Origin: Stictocephala bisonia
Taxonomy: Eukaryota; Arthropoda; Insecta; Hemiptera; Membracidae
Assembly (NCBI GenBank): GCA_035578905.1
Contig: JAQJVL010000176.1
Location: 1,025,501-1,089,500, forward strand
Direction of reading: 5' to 3'
DNA: 64,000 nucleotides
Within the stretch, counting starts at the first letter, position 1. The number at the start of each line of letters is the position of its first letter. This document shows, in pieces, positions 35,402 to 45,641 of the stretch. The position numbers and the translations under genes are program-made. The notes beneath the pieces were generated by a model. That model searched no databases. It was given only the letters and a program-made list of their open reading frames with translations, and was not told the DNA's origin.

Positions 35402-36739
35402 GGAGGGTCATTTAACAATTAAGAGACAAACGGGTCTAGAGAGGAAACAATTTATTTTTACAAAACAACTTTTACAACTCATTGTACTTTTACAAAACAT
35501 TTTTACAACTTTTACTACTTTTCAACATAATCCCCTTGAACATTTATGCACTTGTTGCAACGAACCACAAGCTTTTCTATGCCAGCTACAAAGAACTCTT
35601 TATCTTGGTGTTTGAGCCAATTTCCCACAAACTTCTTCATGTCCTCGTTATCCTGGAACCTGTTTCCACGCAATTCCTCCTTCAGCGGACCAAACAGGTG
35701 GAAATCACTTGGTGCTAAATCGGGGCTGTAAGGGCGGGTGAGACACTACTTCCCAGCCCATTTTGTTGGTGGTTTCTCTAGTTAGTTGAGTAATATGAGG
35801 ACGTGCATTGTGTTGTTGGAGAATCACACCTCTTCTTTAAGATCCACGACGTTTTTCTCTCATGGCTGGCTTCACTTTGTTCAAAAGGATATCCAAGTAG
35901 TATAGGATGTTAATTGTACGCTGCTCTTCAAGATCACACAGAAAAACCGGACCTTCAGCATCCCAACACCGTCAACATGGCATTTCCTGCTGATGCTTGG
36001 GTTTTTCCTGGCAGGTGAGCTGGTGTGCTTCCACTCAGTGCTTTGCCTTTTTGATTCTGGCACATAATAGTGATCCCAAGTTTCATCCCATGTTAAAATT
36101 TTGTTGAGGAAGTGCTCACCTTCTCTTTCATAACGTTCCTGTAGCTCTGTGACACTCTCAACCTTGTTTCCTTGTGTAGCCGTGTCAGTTCCTTTGGGAC
36201 CCATCTTGCACATGTTTTGCGGTACTTCAACTTGTTTATAGTAATTAGTGAACTGTACATTAACTTTTTCAACTATCATTTCCACAGTAACTCGGCGGTC
36301 AGCACAAATTATGTCGTCAATTCGACTTTCAAGTGAGGGAGTTGAAACTTCAACTGATCGGCTAGGACGGTGTTCGTCAATCACTGAGTCTCGGCCATTT
36401 TTGTACTGTTCTACGCACTTGTAAAAATTTGCACGATTCAAAAAATTTTCACCGTACAATTTAGTCATTCTAGAGTATATATTCACTGGTTTTTCACATT
36501 CAGCAAGTAAAAAACGATAACAGAACGTTGTTCAACTAAGGTGGATTTTCAAGTGGACTAGCTCATTAAATGTATTTTTGAGGTTATAAAAACAACAATG
36601 TTAATAAATCAGCTGATCAGGGCTTGTCCCAGTGATATTAACTTAAAGCTATAAAAGTAACAAAATTACTCTACCGACAGTTTTATCCCCAGACCTGTTA
36701 TATAATCTTATAATCTCATTAATTACTGAATGACCCTCG
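35402..36739 (-). mobile_element. Mariner element, complete with ends
   Basis: This 1338-bp element is flanked by TA on both sides (35400-35401 and 36740-36741). It has imperfect terminal inverted repeats: the left begins GGAGGGTCATTTAACAATTA, and the right, inverted, begins CGAGGGTCATTCAGTAATTA. Length and TA duplication are normal for mariner (Tc1/mariner superfamily). The transposase inside is on the minus strand and dead. It inserted into intron 1 of the ABCG gene. Confidence 0.92.
35515..36510 (-). pseudogene. Mariner transposase, inactivated
   Basis: The N-terminal part is open (VNIYSRMTKLYGENFLNRA; ESRIDDIICADRRVTVEMI) and leads to YEREGEHFLNKILTWDETW, carrying the first catalytic Asp. 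A small deletion after VNVQFTNYYKQ removes part of the second DNA-binding region. A stop near 35.84 kb and a one-base shift at about 35.75 kb break the C-terminal half, which still reads HPPYSPDLAPSDFHLF and ends in QGDYVEK-stop. The second catalytic Asp of the D-N-A-R-P-H motif is His (codon at 35810-35812). It is therefore inactive by several independent lesions. Confidence 0.92.
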
Positions 36740-36744
36740 TAATA

Positions 36745-37450
36745 TAAGATTTTACACAAATATTATTAAAATTATGATATAACAGACATTTCATCAAAAT
36801 TTATCTAGCTTAAGACTTGTCCCTTTAAACCAGCCAAAGACAATTTATTTCCAAAACCAAGAACTTGTTTATTATTAGAACTTAAGCAATTATTTTATAC
36901 CTTCAAAGACCACTTATTATACGCTATTGTAACTATAGTTAAAAATATTATGTTGTATATATTTCCTATCAATATTGTTATTAGTATTGTTATTTGATAG
37001 TTTTATCTATTTTTAAATTCAAGAGGGGAAAATCAAATATTATCTAGCGATATAATCATAATATCTGGGGGAGATATAATGAAGTGTCTATTTGTTCAAT
37101 TTTAAGGCTATTGTGAATAATTAATGATTCGTTGGTCTGAATTTATTCACGTTTTGCAAAATTGCAACTTTGTATCCAGGCCAGCCAAAAACAAAAATGC
37201 AAGCCCTGAACAAGATTGAAATTATATAACATTGCTTTCTCTGAATCTGGTTTTGGAATTTAATTTTACATTATTAAAAACATAGATAATGAAATTAATA
37301 GAATTATTAGAACGTTTTCCTTGAAATTTGAAGGTTAATTACTAAAGATAAATAATTTATCAATAAAATAAAACGTGACAATCGCAATAATTATTATAAC
37401 ATTGCAGGAACATTAATAAATTAAAATACGCTTTTATTGATTTTGTGTAC
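36745..37450. other. ABCG intron 1 proximal sequence
   Basis: AT-rich sequence just downstream of the presumptive first exon. Nothing recognised. Confidence 0.35.
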
Positions 37451-37454
37451 TTAC

Positions 37455-37562
37455 AAACTGCCATCCTAATGACACGCTTCTGATGACAACAAACTGCAGT
37501 CGCTCGAGAGGGAGCGTCGTGGTCCTATTATAGTCTTGCCGGCACTAAACGAACTGAACTGA
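37455..37562 (-). other. Candidate 5' UTR exon of the ABCG gene (exon 1)
   Basis: A strong donor (AGTTT|GTAAGT) at 37454/37455 follows a stretch that is GC-richer than the rest of the window, the composition expected of a first exon. It lies on the same strand as the ABCG exons with no other donor-bearing candidate between. The upstream boundary is set by possible initiator motifs and is approximate. The only ATG close to the donor gives three codons and then a stop once joined to exon 2, so the exon would be non-coding. The link to exon 2 (19.2 kb away) is inferred. Confidence 0.5.
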
Positions 37563-37735
37563 GTGAACCAAACTGCTGACTGACCGAGAGTCTGTGAATC
37601 GCGGACCGGAGAGAAATGACGGTTGTCGGGTCCACCGCTAGGAGCGCTGCTGCATCGATCTTTATTCTCTCCCTTGTGTGCTCTACACCCCCACCTGAGC
37701 TCATCACAATATAGTACATTGCAATTCTCCATCTA
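37550..37735 (-). promoter_or_regulatory. Presumptive core promoter region of the ABCG gene
   Basis: This GC-richer island has several arthropod initiator-like TCAGT motifs on the minus strand (at 37553-37557, 37558-37562 and 37579-37583) just upstream of the candidate first exon. I see no clear TATA box at the right distance. Initiator-driven transcription is therefore inferred from sequence alone. Confidence 0.4.
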
Positions 37736-37744
37736 GACTACCTG

Positions 37745-38825
37745 TTAACCAACAATTTGGTATTTATTTCCGTCAGAAAAATCTCCTTCTAAGTAATGTT
37801 ACACTCGGTTTGTTTGTTTTAAGCTTCATTTATAATAAAACAATACAATGAATCGTTTCAATCTCTAATATGGTAAATTAAATTCTGTTGTTACAACTTG
37901 GATACAACATTTATTTTGGAGAGATCAATTCCAATAATCCAAAATTAAGTTACTTACCCAATCGTTCAATACAAAATTAGGCTTAGAATAATAAATAAAG
38001 AGTATGCATTTATAAAATGCCTCTCTGGTTAATTGATAGTGGAGACCTTTTTATTTTATTAAACTATACACTACGTACATTGTATTTCTAGAATTTAAAA
38101 CGTAAAATTGTTTTACCTGAAATTTCTAATTTATTTAAAAAAATGATTCCATCATATTATTATTCCAAAAAAGACGAGTTGTTGTAAAATGAAATTTAAT
38201 TAAGCTCTGTGAATGTCAAAATCACTTATTTACCACATATGGTTATTGGTTAAGAAAAACATATTGACTCTCGTGTTCTTACTTTTTAAATGTTTTGTCT
38301 TTGAGTTTAATAATTAATTATTATTGAATTAAAATAAAATAATAAATATTCATGGCTATCCATGAATTGCGTTTATATTAGTAACCAATAAATGAATGAA
38401 ATATAGCTTACTAAACATGTTCATAATAAATAAACATATTACCCTATGTTTTATATATACATAGAGTCATTCTTATAGCACTACAAATGTAAATATTGTA
38501 AAATTAAAACTTGCAATATTTTGCCGATAAATATTTAGATGTAACTGACCATAGATTAAGGGTAGAACAAACAAATATAACAGATGTTGAGAAACTTTCG
38601 TTGTTTTCATCTTATTATTAAATATAAAAAACTAAGAGAGTAGGGAAAAATGACGAACTGTAAACAAAATCAGTTAAATGATATTATTATATTATACTGA
38701 TAAAGACACTGTTATAATTGGGCCCGGGTAGAAAACGGCCTGCGTATTATATTTAGCACATGTAGGGGTTCCAGCGACAGAGGGATCTTTCCACCGCTGA
38801 GCTGCATTATTTCAAGTCAAACAAT
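37745..38825. other. AT-rich intergenic stretch
   Basis: Upstream flank of the presumptive ABCG promoter. No gene was recognised on either strand. Confidence 0.35.
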
Positions 38826-38829
38826 TCTA

Positions 38830-39693
38830 AGTCAAATTTCATAACATTTTGTCTTCCTCAACACTTTGAACAGAACCAAATTACAGTAATGGTGGACGAT
38901 GTACTCTTTGAGTAAAAGGAGGGCACGATGTTCCTTGGAATACACTTTGACAAAGGATGACTTGGGACGTTCACATTGACAGTGTGTGTGCTAGAGTTAA
39001 CTCGGGCATTTTTGCTCTGCGCAACCTGGCACAATTCTGCTCCCTGGAAGTCTTAAAACTTGCATATTATGGCTTGATCCATACCCACTTAGCCTATGGT
39101 TTAAGACTTTGGGGTAGCTGTTCTAAATATAAGCTGGAAAGTGTATTTAGACTTCAAAAAAGAGCTGTCAGAACTTTTTTCAAATTAAACGTCAGAGTCG
39201 TGTCGAGAAGCGTTTAGGGACCCTACCCTGCCTCTATATATTGGAGGTCCCCTGTACTGCAAGTCCCTGCACTTTGACGGGCGGCAGGGATGGTCACTCT
39301 TATGAACCAGAGGGAGGAATAATTATTACAGAACGCAGAGGCATAGAAGCGCAGATTTCAAGCGTCTGCCATCACAAATGGGTGTGAACATAATCAATTT
39401 GCTCCCTGAACAAATTAAAAATCAAAACCTGAATTTGTTCAAAAGACGTTTAAAATACCTTGGAAAATGCTTTTTATTCAGTTGAAGAATTCTTTCAAAG
39501 CCACTGGGACAATCAGTAAACACCTTATCATGCAATTCTGGTGTCAAGTGTGAATGTAGGATGCATGGGCAACATTTATCTATGAATATGTCCGATTGTG
39601 TGTGAGTGTTTTAGGCTAGACTAAATTTTGACTTTTGCAACACAATTGTACTATGCAATAAAGAATTTATTTATTATATTTATTTATTTATTT
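38830..39693 (+). pseudogene. LINE 3' fragment (CR1/L2-like)
   Basis: It reads MTWDVHIDSVCARVNSGIFA, LRNLAQFCSLEVLKLAYYGL, IHTHLAYGLRLWGSCSKYKL and ESVFRLQKRAVRTFFKL, then across frameshifts GVNIINLLPEQIKN and FYSVEEFFQSH. This is the RT thumb and C-terminus of a LINE. The tail is AATAAAGAATTTATTTATTA and further TTTA repeats. The RT active site is not included. Confidence 0.8.
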
Positions 39694-40506
39694 CACGGGC
39701 TTGGCTAACTTCCACCGTCAAAACAATTTCCGCAAAAGAGTTTAGTTGAAAAATAACTGTAACGAACTGTAAAAGTTTGTTTCAATGCTATTTATTTGTT
39801 CAACATTATTGTTATGCAACTTTATTATTCATTGTGTTATCGCTGTTATTAATTGTTGTTTGAATACCAAATAATACTTCAATTTAATCGTTCTGAACTT
39901 GATTTGTTAGGATTCATCAATCCAACTAATGGCCACTGCTGCTAATGACGTAAAATGGGGTGGCTTGCCTTTGCCCCGTCAGCATGCGGCCTACCACTCC
40001 GGTTTCCCTGACAACTTTATGAGTAATTACACAGTGGGGGAAGAGTAGTTCTCTGTCTTCCTGCAGCACTCTGCATCTCACTCGCACAAGTAAGTTGAAA
40101 AGGACGTTTTCTAAGCGGTATATCTATAGAAGTGGTGCAATTGCAAAACAAAAAAACAGAGTTTCAAAATAAAGAAAATTATAACTAGAATCTACATTTT
40201 CCGGTGACAACCTCGTCAAGGTTAGCCTATACTATCTACAATATTTACAAGATAACCAGACGTATCGCCCATACTGTGATGTGGAATCCTCAGTGGTTTC
40301 TCTGAGACTGAGATCGAGATCGGTGAATGACCTTTTTTATAAAACCAGCTCAGGTGGGGTGGGGACTGGTTTGGCAGGTATGCTGGACGGGGGGGCGGAG
40401 GCACGACCAACCTGAGTTACCGTCATTGGCCGAAGAAAATCAATATGGCTGACTCTTCCATTTTATTTCAATTTACTTAAAATGGGTTCCCATGTCTTTG
40501 GCAGCC
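39694..40506. other. Unrecognised sequence with a GC-richer patch
   Basis: Around 39930-40020 and 40240-40440 the base composition rises, including a G run near 40390. I see no coding frame with family resemblance, and it may be an old LTR or other repeat. No gene can be supported. Confidence 0.3.
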
Positions 40507-40655
40507 GTATACTATCATCCTTATTAAAAGTATTTCTTCTTTTATATATTTCTATAAATATTGAAATATATAAAAGAAATCGTACCCGAGAATCGTAAGG
40601 GAAACTATAGAAATATATAAAAGAAGAAATACTTTTAATAAGGATGATAGTATAC
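40507..40655. repeat. Perfect palindrome with 50-bp arms
   Basis: Positions 40507-40556 and 40606-40655 are exact inverted complements, beginning GTATACTATCATCCTTATTA and ending TAATAAGGATGATAGTATAC. The loop is 49 bp and contains part of the arm sequence again (AAATATATAAAAGAAAT). Perfect arms mean it is recent or maintained by gene conversion. There is no coding content. Confidence 0.95.
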
Positions 40656-40764
40656 TTAAATTTTATTTTTAAATTTGAATGTTTTTTCTTTGCTTTCTCT
40701 CAGGTGTTAGATTTCCAAGTTAGTCATCTATCAATATTTGCATTCCTAAGTATTTTACTTACGA

Positions 40765-41480
40765 TATTAAGTATTATTAGTTGAAACTGGAGTACAAGAA
40801 TTATTATGATTTAATGTGAACGATACATGAGATGATTTATTTTCATGTACATTAATTCTCCCAGTATTAAACCATGAGATAATATCATTCAAACTGTGTT
40901 GCAAGTGAATCGATGCTTGTGCGTTATATACATTGACATAATAGCTGTGTATAGTCAGAAAATGTTGCAAATGAGAATGTTGATTTAATTGGAGATCAGC
41001 AGTTTATAAGATGTACAACAATTGCTCAAGCACACTTCGTTGGAGAAATCCAGATTATATAGGAAGGAACTGATAAGAACATCTCCATTTTTAATAAAAA
41101 AAAAAAAAAAAAAAACATATTGGTGAGATAGGATTTTAGTATTGAGAAATTGGAATTGGGCAAACACTTTTTTATGATGCATAACAAACAAGTAGTCCTA
41201 TGCCTAACTTTGTCACCTGCCTTGCTGACATCTAAAAAGGCAGCTAAACAGCTTTGTTTGTGTTCTAAGCACTGACGAATCGGTTCAGTCAAACTGCCGA
41301 CTTGTCCTATTGTGTTATCATTTGATCTAATTCCAAAATGGTGGCTAGGTATATGCTGATCAAAGGGTGCTATTTTTTGAGCTAACGTTTTTCAAACAAT
41401 TTTGAAATGATTGGCAGTAAACTTATAGGTCTGTATGATGAATCTCAAGTTGATTAGGAGCCTTTCCCGGTTTCGGTATG
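40765..41480 (-). pseudogene. Jockey-clade LINE fragment, dead
   Basis: The minus strand reads VIPKPGKAPNQLE (RT fingers), a stop-filled segment, FLDVSKAGDKVRH, NFSILKSYLTN, a frameshift through a poly-A/T run at 41095-41117, and TADLQLNQ. It ends with LQHSLNDIISWFNTGRINVH and ENKSSHVSFTL. The IxWxxxxRIxVxExKSxHVxFTL block is diagnostic of jockey-clade elements. The active-site YADD is lost. Confidence 0.8.
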
Positions 41481-41489
41481 ACAATTAGC

Positions 41490-41625
41490 TAGGCTTAGAA
41501 GCCGAAATTCCTTAGAACATGTCATTAATTAATAGTCCAATGACAAATGAACAGATGGTGATAATCACCGGATCCCTTTCAACATTTGTTTTGGCTCTGT
41601 TTGAGATCGTTGATTTTTGGCTCTG
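41490..41625 (-). mobile_element. SINE-like repeat, GGCGTCTT family, copy 5 (partial)
   Basis: It shares ATTCCTTAGAACATGTCATT, AATTAATAGTCCAATGACAA and ATGAACAG with the 32.1-kb copy. Only the middle of the repeat is kept. Confidence 0.5.
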
Positions 41626-42287
41626 TCCATATTTGTTTTTAATTATGTAATACGTATATATTATTTCGTATCTTTTAATTATTATGTGTTAGTTTGCATA
41701 TATTATGTAAAAATTGTATTGCTTGCATGTTTTCTTCATTGGCTGCTTTGTTAGTTTTAAAACTGAAAACTTTGTTTATTTGACTAGTGCATGATCTCAG
41801 CTACTATTATTTTATCATGCATCTTATCTTATATTAGTATGTTGCATGACCTAGCCTGTAACATGTCTTGTTGATTGAATCATTGATCTAAACATTATCA
41901 CCCTTAATCATATGAATCCAGTAGGATCGAAGCGAATATACTACCGATAACATTTTATGAGTATTGTACAATATGTGCAATATTGATTTTAAAGTGTAAA
42001 TAGACATGATTCATAAAATAATTTAAAAAGCTGTGTAATTATGTAATTTATCATTTTACTAACGTTCATATCAGTTTGTGAATAAAAATAAATGTTTACC
42101 TTTAATTAGTTACGCTTGTTTGCCTAAAAAGCCTTGATATCAATTTCCTCGTCAATATGGACGGGAAGATAAAAACAATATAGGCCTACAGCTGTTTCTT
42201 GGTATTTCAAACATCAAATGTTGTTTCTTCTGTTTCTCTTGAAATAGGTTATATTTGACTTTTTGTTCTGCCGTTAATCTATGGTTA
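41626..42287. other. AT-rich, no recognised gene
   Basis: Left flank of the hAT element. Nothing recognised. Confidence 0.3.
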
Positions 42288-42638
42288 GTTAGGACTAGGT
42301 TTTCCATACATTTTCATAGTAAAATACGGACACCAGATTTTAGATTGGGGTAAAATACGGACACCAGATTGGGGGTATGGTGAGGTGGGGGAGATTTTGT
42401 AAACGGTTTTAATGAATTTTATGATATGCGATTTGGGTTCTTAAATTGGGAAAATTATACTAACGGCATTGTGATATTTAGTAGTATTACTATATTTTCT
42501 TTTAAGATTTCAGAGTAATAGTCTACAATAGTAACACACATGTTTTGTACACTTAAAAAAAAAGTTCATAATGTTTAAGTTAAGTTGGCCGGACTTAATA
42601 AATTGTCATTAAGTAGTTGTACTGGTTGAAGGCTAAAA

Positions 42639-42950
42639 CTAGTCATATTTTTTCTGAAGATATTTGTTTAAAAGTAAAGAAACATTATTTTTTGTGGCTT
42701 CAAAATATTCAGTACATGACATGTCACTGTTAACTTTGATGCTCATAATAGCTTCAACCTTCTCCACTGACGATAATCTATTTCAATCGGGTGTCCAGGC
42801 ATTTTTTAATTAGTAAAAAAACTCGTTCAACTGGGGCCGAAGTAGGCCTACCGGTGTGAGCAAGAGCGAATTTCATTCAACACTCTTTCAAAATGTTCAT
42901 AGTTATTTTCGGCTAAGTTCAAGAGCTGATAAAAATTGTTCTTTTTCAAG
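42639..42950 (-). pseudogene. hAT transposase C-terminal fragment
   Basis: The minus strand reads SAPVERVFLLI (the S-A-x-x-E-R-x-F signature of hAT dimerisation regions), then DTRL, a one-base shift, LSSVEKVEAIMSIKVNSDMS, CTEYFEATKNNVSLLLNKY and LQKKYD-stop. The NER..L-S-x-E-x-V pattern and the closing K/Y-rich helix are those of hAT-type transposases. Only the C-terminus survives. It is the 3' end of the gene, reading toward the left terminal repeat. Confidence 0.7.
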
Positions 42951-43007
42951 GGGAGGGAAGTGTGTAATAGTATATGAGTACAGGACATATTTGAGATTTC
43001 ATCGTCC

Positions 43008-45641
43008 TTAAGGGGAGATAGGCAGTTTTCTGACTAAAAAGTTGATTTTTTTTTAACATTTTTATTGGATTCTCCATTTAATTCTGTTTAAGAAAATATA
43101 TACTTTTATATGGTTTTCATTCGATATAGTTCAGGGAAAAATAAAATACATAGGTGTGTCATTCTTTGTTGTAGCGTCTAGTGTCAAATTCTGCGCGCTG
43201 GTTTCAACTACGGTACTTTGTATAGTAATTGAAAGTATATACTACTGTTTTCTTTTAGTTTAGTGTGTTGGTCACACTGTCTATTAGTTCAATTCTGTTT
43301 TCTGAATATTTGTGACTAGCTTTTTTTCTGACAGCTGATGTTGACAGTTCGTGATTTTTACATATTGTTCAGTCAGTGGTGTGTTTACAAACAAGTGACA
43401 AACTAAGTTGTTTACAACTAAGTTTTTACAGCTTGATTCTATATATTTAGTTATTATTTTCAATAAGTGATTTACCTTAATATACAATTATGCCTAGGAT
43501 AAAAAAATTCAACCGTAAGAGGTACCAGGGTAATCAGTTTACAAAACCTAACCTAGACCAGACTCCAGAAACTCAGCCTAAGGTAACTTCCTCTAGTTCT
43601 AGAAAACTGACTGGCTCAAAATCACCCAAGGATTATGAGTATGAAGATGATGACATAAATTTAATCATTAACCTTCAACTGTTGTCTCAGGCTATAAATA
43701 GTTTTACTAAGTGTATCAGTTGTAGTGCATCAAATTCTATTAGCGTTCGGATTGATTCTAATTACACTAATGGCATAGCCCATAAATTAGTGTTGGACTG
43801 TAATATTTGTAAGTTTAGTAGTGCATTCATGAACACAAAGACAATAAAAAATAAGCATGAACTAAATATTAGGTATGCTTATGGCCTAAGATCAATCGGC
43901 AAAGGGCTTGAGGCTGGTAAAATGTTTTCTGCTGTCATGAATCTAGCTCCGCCAAACTCCAGGATGCAGGTACTATACAAAACCATCTTGCCTAGAGTTA
44001 CAGAGGTATGTGATGCTTCTCTCAGAAATGCTGCTACAGAGGCTGTAGAAGAGAATAATGGAAGTTCTGACATAGCTGCGGCTTTTGATGGCACTTGGCA
44101 GAAGCGTGGTTACAAATCTTTGAATGGAATCATTACTGTTACGTCGTTTGATACTAGTAAAGTGTTAGACTTTGAATGTATGTCCAAATTTTGTATAAAC
44201 TGTGCCAGAGATTTATACAAAAATGATGAAAAAGAGCTGGAAGAGCACAAGAAAGTTTGCAAGGCAAATTACTCCGGATCAAGTGGAGGTATGGAGGTGG
44301 CCGGGGCCAACATCGTTTGCGGTCGGTCAGAAGAGAGGCTTCGGGTGCGGTATACCAAATATTTAGGGGATGGGGACTCTAAAGGTTTTCAGTCCGTTAT
44401 AGAAGCTAAGCCTTATGGGGAAGATGTGGATATCGTCAAACTGGAGTGTGTAGGCCATATCCAAAAGCGCCTTGGCACAAGACTTCGAAAGTTAAAGGCT
44501 GCGATGAAAGGAAAAAAACTCAGTGACGGCAAAGTTTTGGGAGGCAAGGGTAGGCTAACCGATGCTGAAATCGACAACTTGCAAACCTTCTATGGGTTGG
44601 CAATCAGAAGAAATACAACTGATGTTAAAAAAATGCAAGACGCTGTGTGGGTAACCTTCTACCATAAGCTGTCTACTGACACGAACCCACAACACGACCT
44701 TTGCCCTTCCGATGAAGACACGTGGTGCAAGTTTCACAAAGCCAAGTTCACTAACACTCCATTTACTCATAAACACTCCTTGCCTGAAGCTGTAATGCTT
44801 CTTATAAAACCAATTTATGAAGATATCTCAAAACCTGAACTCCTCAAGCGCTGCCTACACGGAAAGACACAAAACCCCAACGAAAGTCTGAACAGCTGCA
44901 TATGGAAAAGATTGCCTAAAACTGAGTTTGTTAGCCTACCAACCCTCCAACTAGGTGCAACAGATGCAGTACTGTGCTACAATGAAGGTTCAGTGGCAAA
45001 AGTGAATGTGTTTCAAAGACTTGGAATTAAACCGGGACGTTACACTGTTCAAGGTCTTCAAACGATTGATCGCTGTCGAATTCTGAAAGCAGACATGGAG
45101 ACAAGGGACCAGAATAAGAAGAGAAGAATCAAAAGAAGGCTAATAAGGAAGGATAAGGAGGAGCAAGAAGATGGGGAAAAGGAATATTCTGCTGGTGCCT
45201 TTTAGAAATGTGAGCAATAAAACCATACCTTTATCTTTATATGCGATTTTCCGAAACCTTGTTTTTTTACACTTAGGTACACTTTTCTCAAGAACTAAAG
45301 TAAATAGAAACCTGAAATTTTTTACTCATAGCAACTAATACATTGTTTCTATGGTATACCTAATTTTGTGCTTGTATCCTAGCAAATTATTTATAAAAAA
45401 ATTTTTCCCTTAAAAAAAATAAATTTAAAAAATTTCAAAATTATAATTATTTTAAAACTTATTTTTTTATGAGTAAAACCTATTATAAATAGGTATAAGA
45501 TACTCAATATACCTCACTTATACTATTGCTCAAGTTTCAGATTTGTAGGACAAGTGGTTAAGGAGATAAGTGTACCTAACTATGTGTATGTTTCCCCATT
45601 TAAATAGCATATGAGCGAGAAAACTGCCTATCTCCCCTTAA
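43008..45641 (+). mobile_element. Intact TTAA-flanked DNA transposon (Mutator/Kolobok type)
   Basis: The element proper is 43012-45637 (2626 bp). Its terminal inverted repeats are identical over 20 bp, GGGGAGATAGGCAGTTTTCT, and TTAA lies directly outside each end (43008-43011 and 45638-45641). It carries one uninterrupted transposase gene with an AATAAA signal shortly after the stop. Perfect ends and an open ORF inside decayed neighbours mark it as the youngest insertion of the stack. TTAA duplication is known for piggyBac and Kolobok superfamilies, not for classical Mutator (8-11 bp), so I favour Kolobok-like; this is inference. Confidence 0.88.
43490..45205 (+). CDS. DDE transposase, Mutator-like domain, intact (571 aa)
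   Basis: It is predicted to cut and paste the element in which it lies, acting in the nucleus on the 20-bp inverted ends. Residues 1-60 are basic and then acidic/low-complexity. Residues 75-107 carry a CISC...CNIC zinc-binding pair. The catalytic core begins at AAFDGTWQKRGYKSLNG (Asp200), has KYLGDGDSKGF (Asp294/Asp296) and CVGH (320-323), and ends at the KTQNPNESLNSCIWKR block (Glu465). The GTW..RG...NG and LGDGDS motifs fit the 'Mutator-like transposase' family found in many invertebrate genomes. A Lys/Arg/Glu-rich tail follows. The length is within the normal range. The start has A at -3; no in-frame stop or frameshift is present. A polyadenylation signal AATAAA is at 45216-45221. This is not a conserved host gene in appearance. 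Confidence 0.9.
   Translation: MPRIKKFNRKRYQGNQFTKPNLDQTPETQPKVTSSSSRKLTGSKSPKDYEYEDDDINLIINLQLLSQAINSFTKCISCSASNSISVRIDSNYTNGIAHKLVLDCNICKFSSAFMNTKTIKNKHELNIRYAYGLRSIGKGLEAGKMFSAVMNLAPPNSRMQVLYKTILPRVTEVCDASLRNAATEAVEENNGSSDIAAAFDGTWQKRGYKSLNGIITVTSFDTSKVLDFECMSKFCINCARDLYKNDEKELEEHKKVCKANYSGSSGGMEVAGANIVCGRSEERLRVRYTKYLGDGDSKGFQSVIEAKPYGEDVDIVKLECVGHIQKRLGTRLRKLKAAMKGKKLSDGKVLGGKGRLTDAEIDNLQTFYGLAIRRNTTDVKKMQDAVWVTFYHKLSTDTNPQHDLCPSDEDTWCKFHKAKFTNTPFTHKHSLPEAVMLLIKPIYEDISKPELLKRCLHGKTQNPNESLNSCIWKRLPKTEFVSLPTLQLGATDAVLCYNEGSVAKVNVFQRLGIKPGRYTVQGLQTIDRCRILKADMETRDQNKKRRIKRRLIRKDKEEQEDGEKEYSAGAF

Noticed and set aside
37466..37732. 88-codon and 63-codon frames over the GC-rich ABCG promoter region
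   Set aside because: Their position, initiator motifs and the donor site fit a non-coding first exon and promoter better; the peptides resemble nothing.
43879..44094. Minus-strand frames inside the intact transposase (also 44555-44776)
   Set aside because: They are antisense shadows of the 571-codon gene and have no features of their own.
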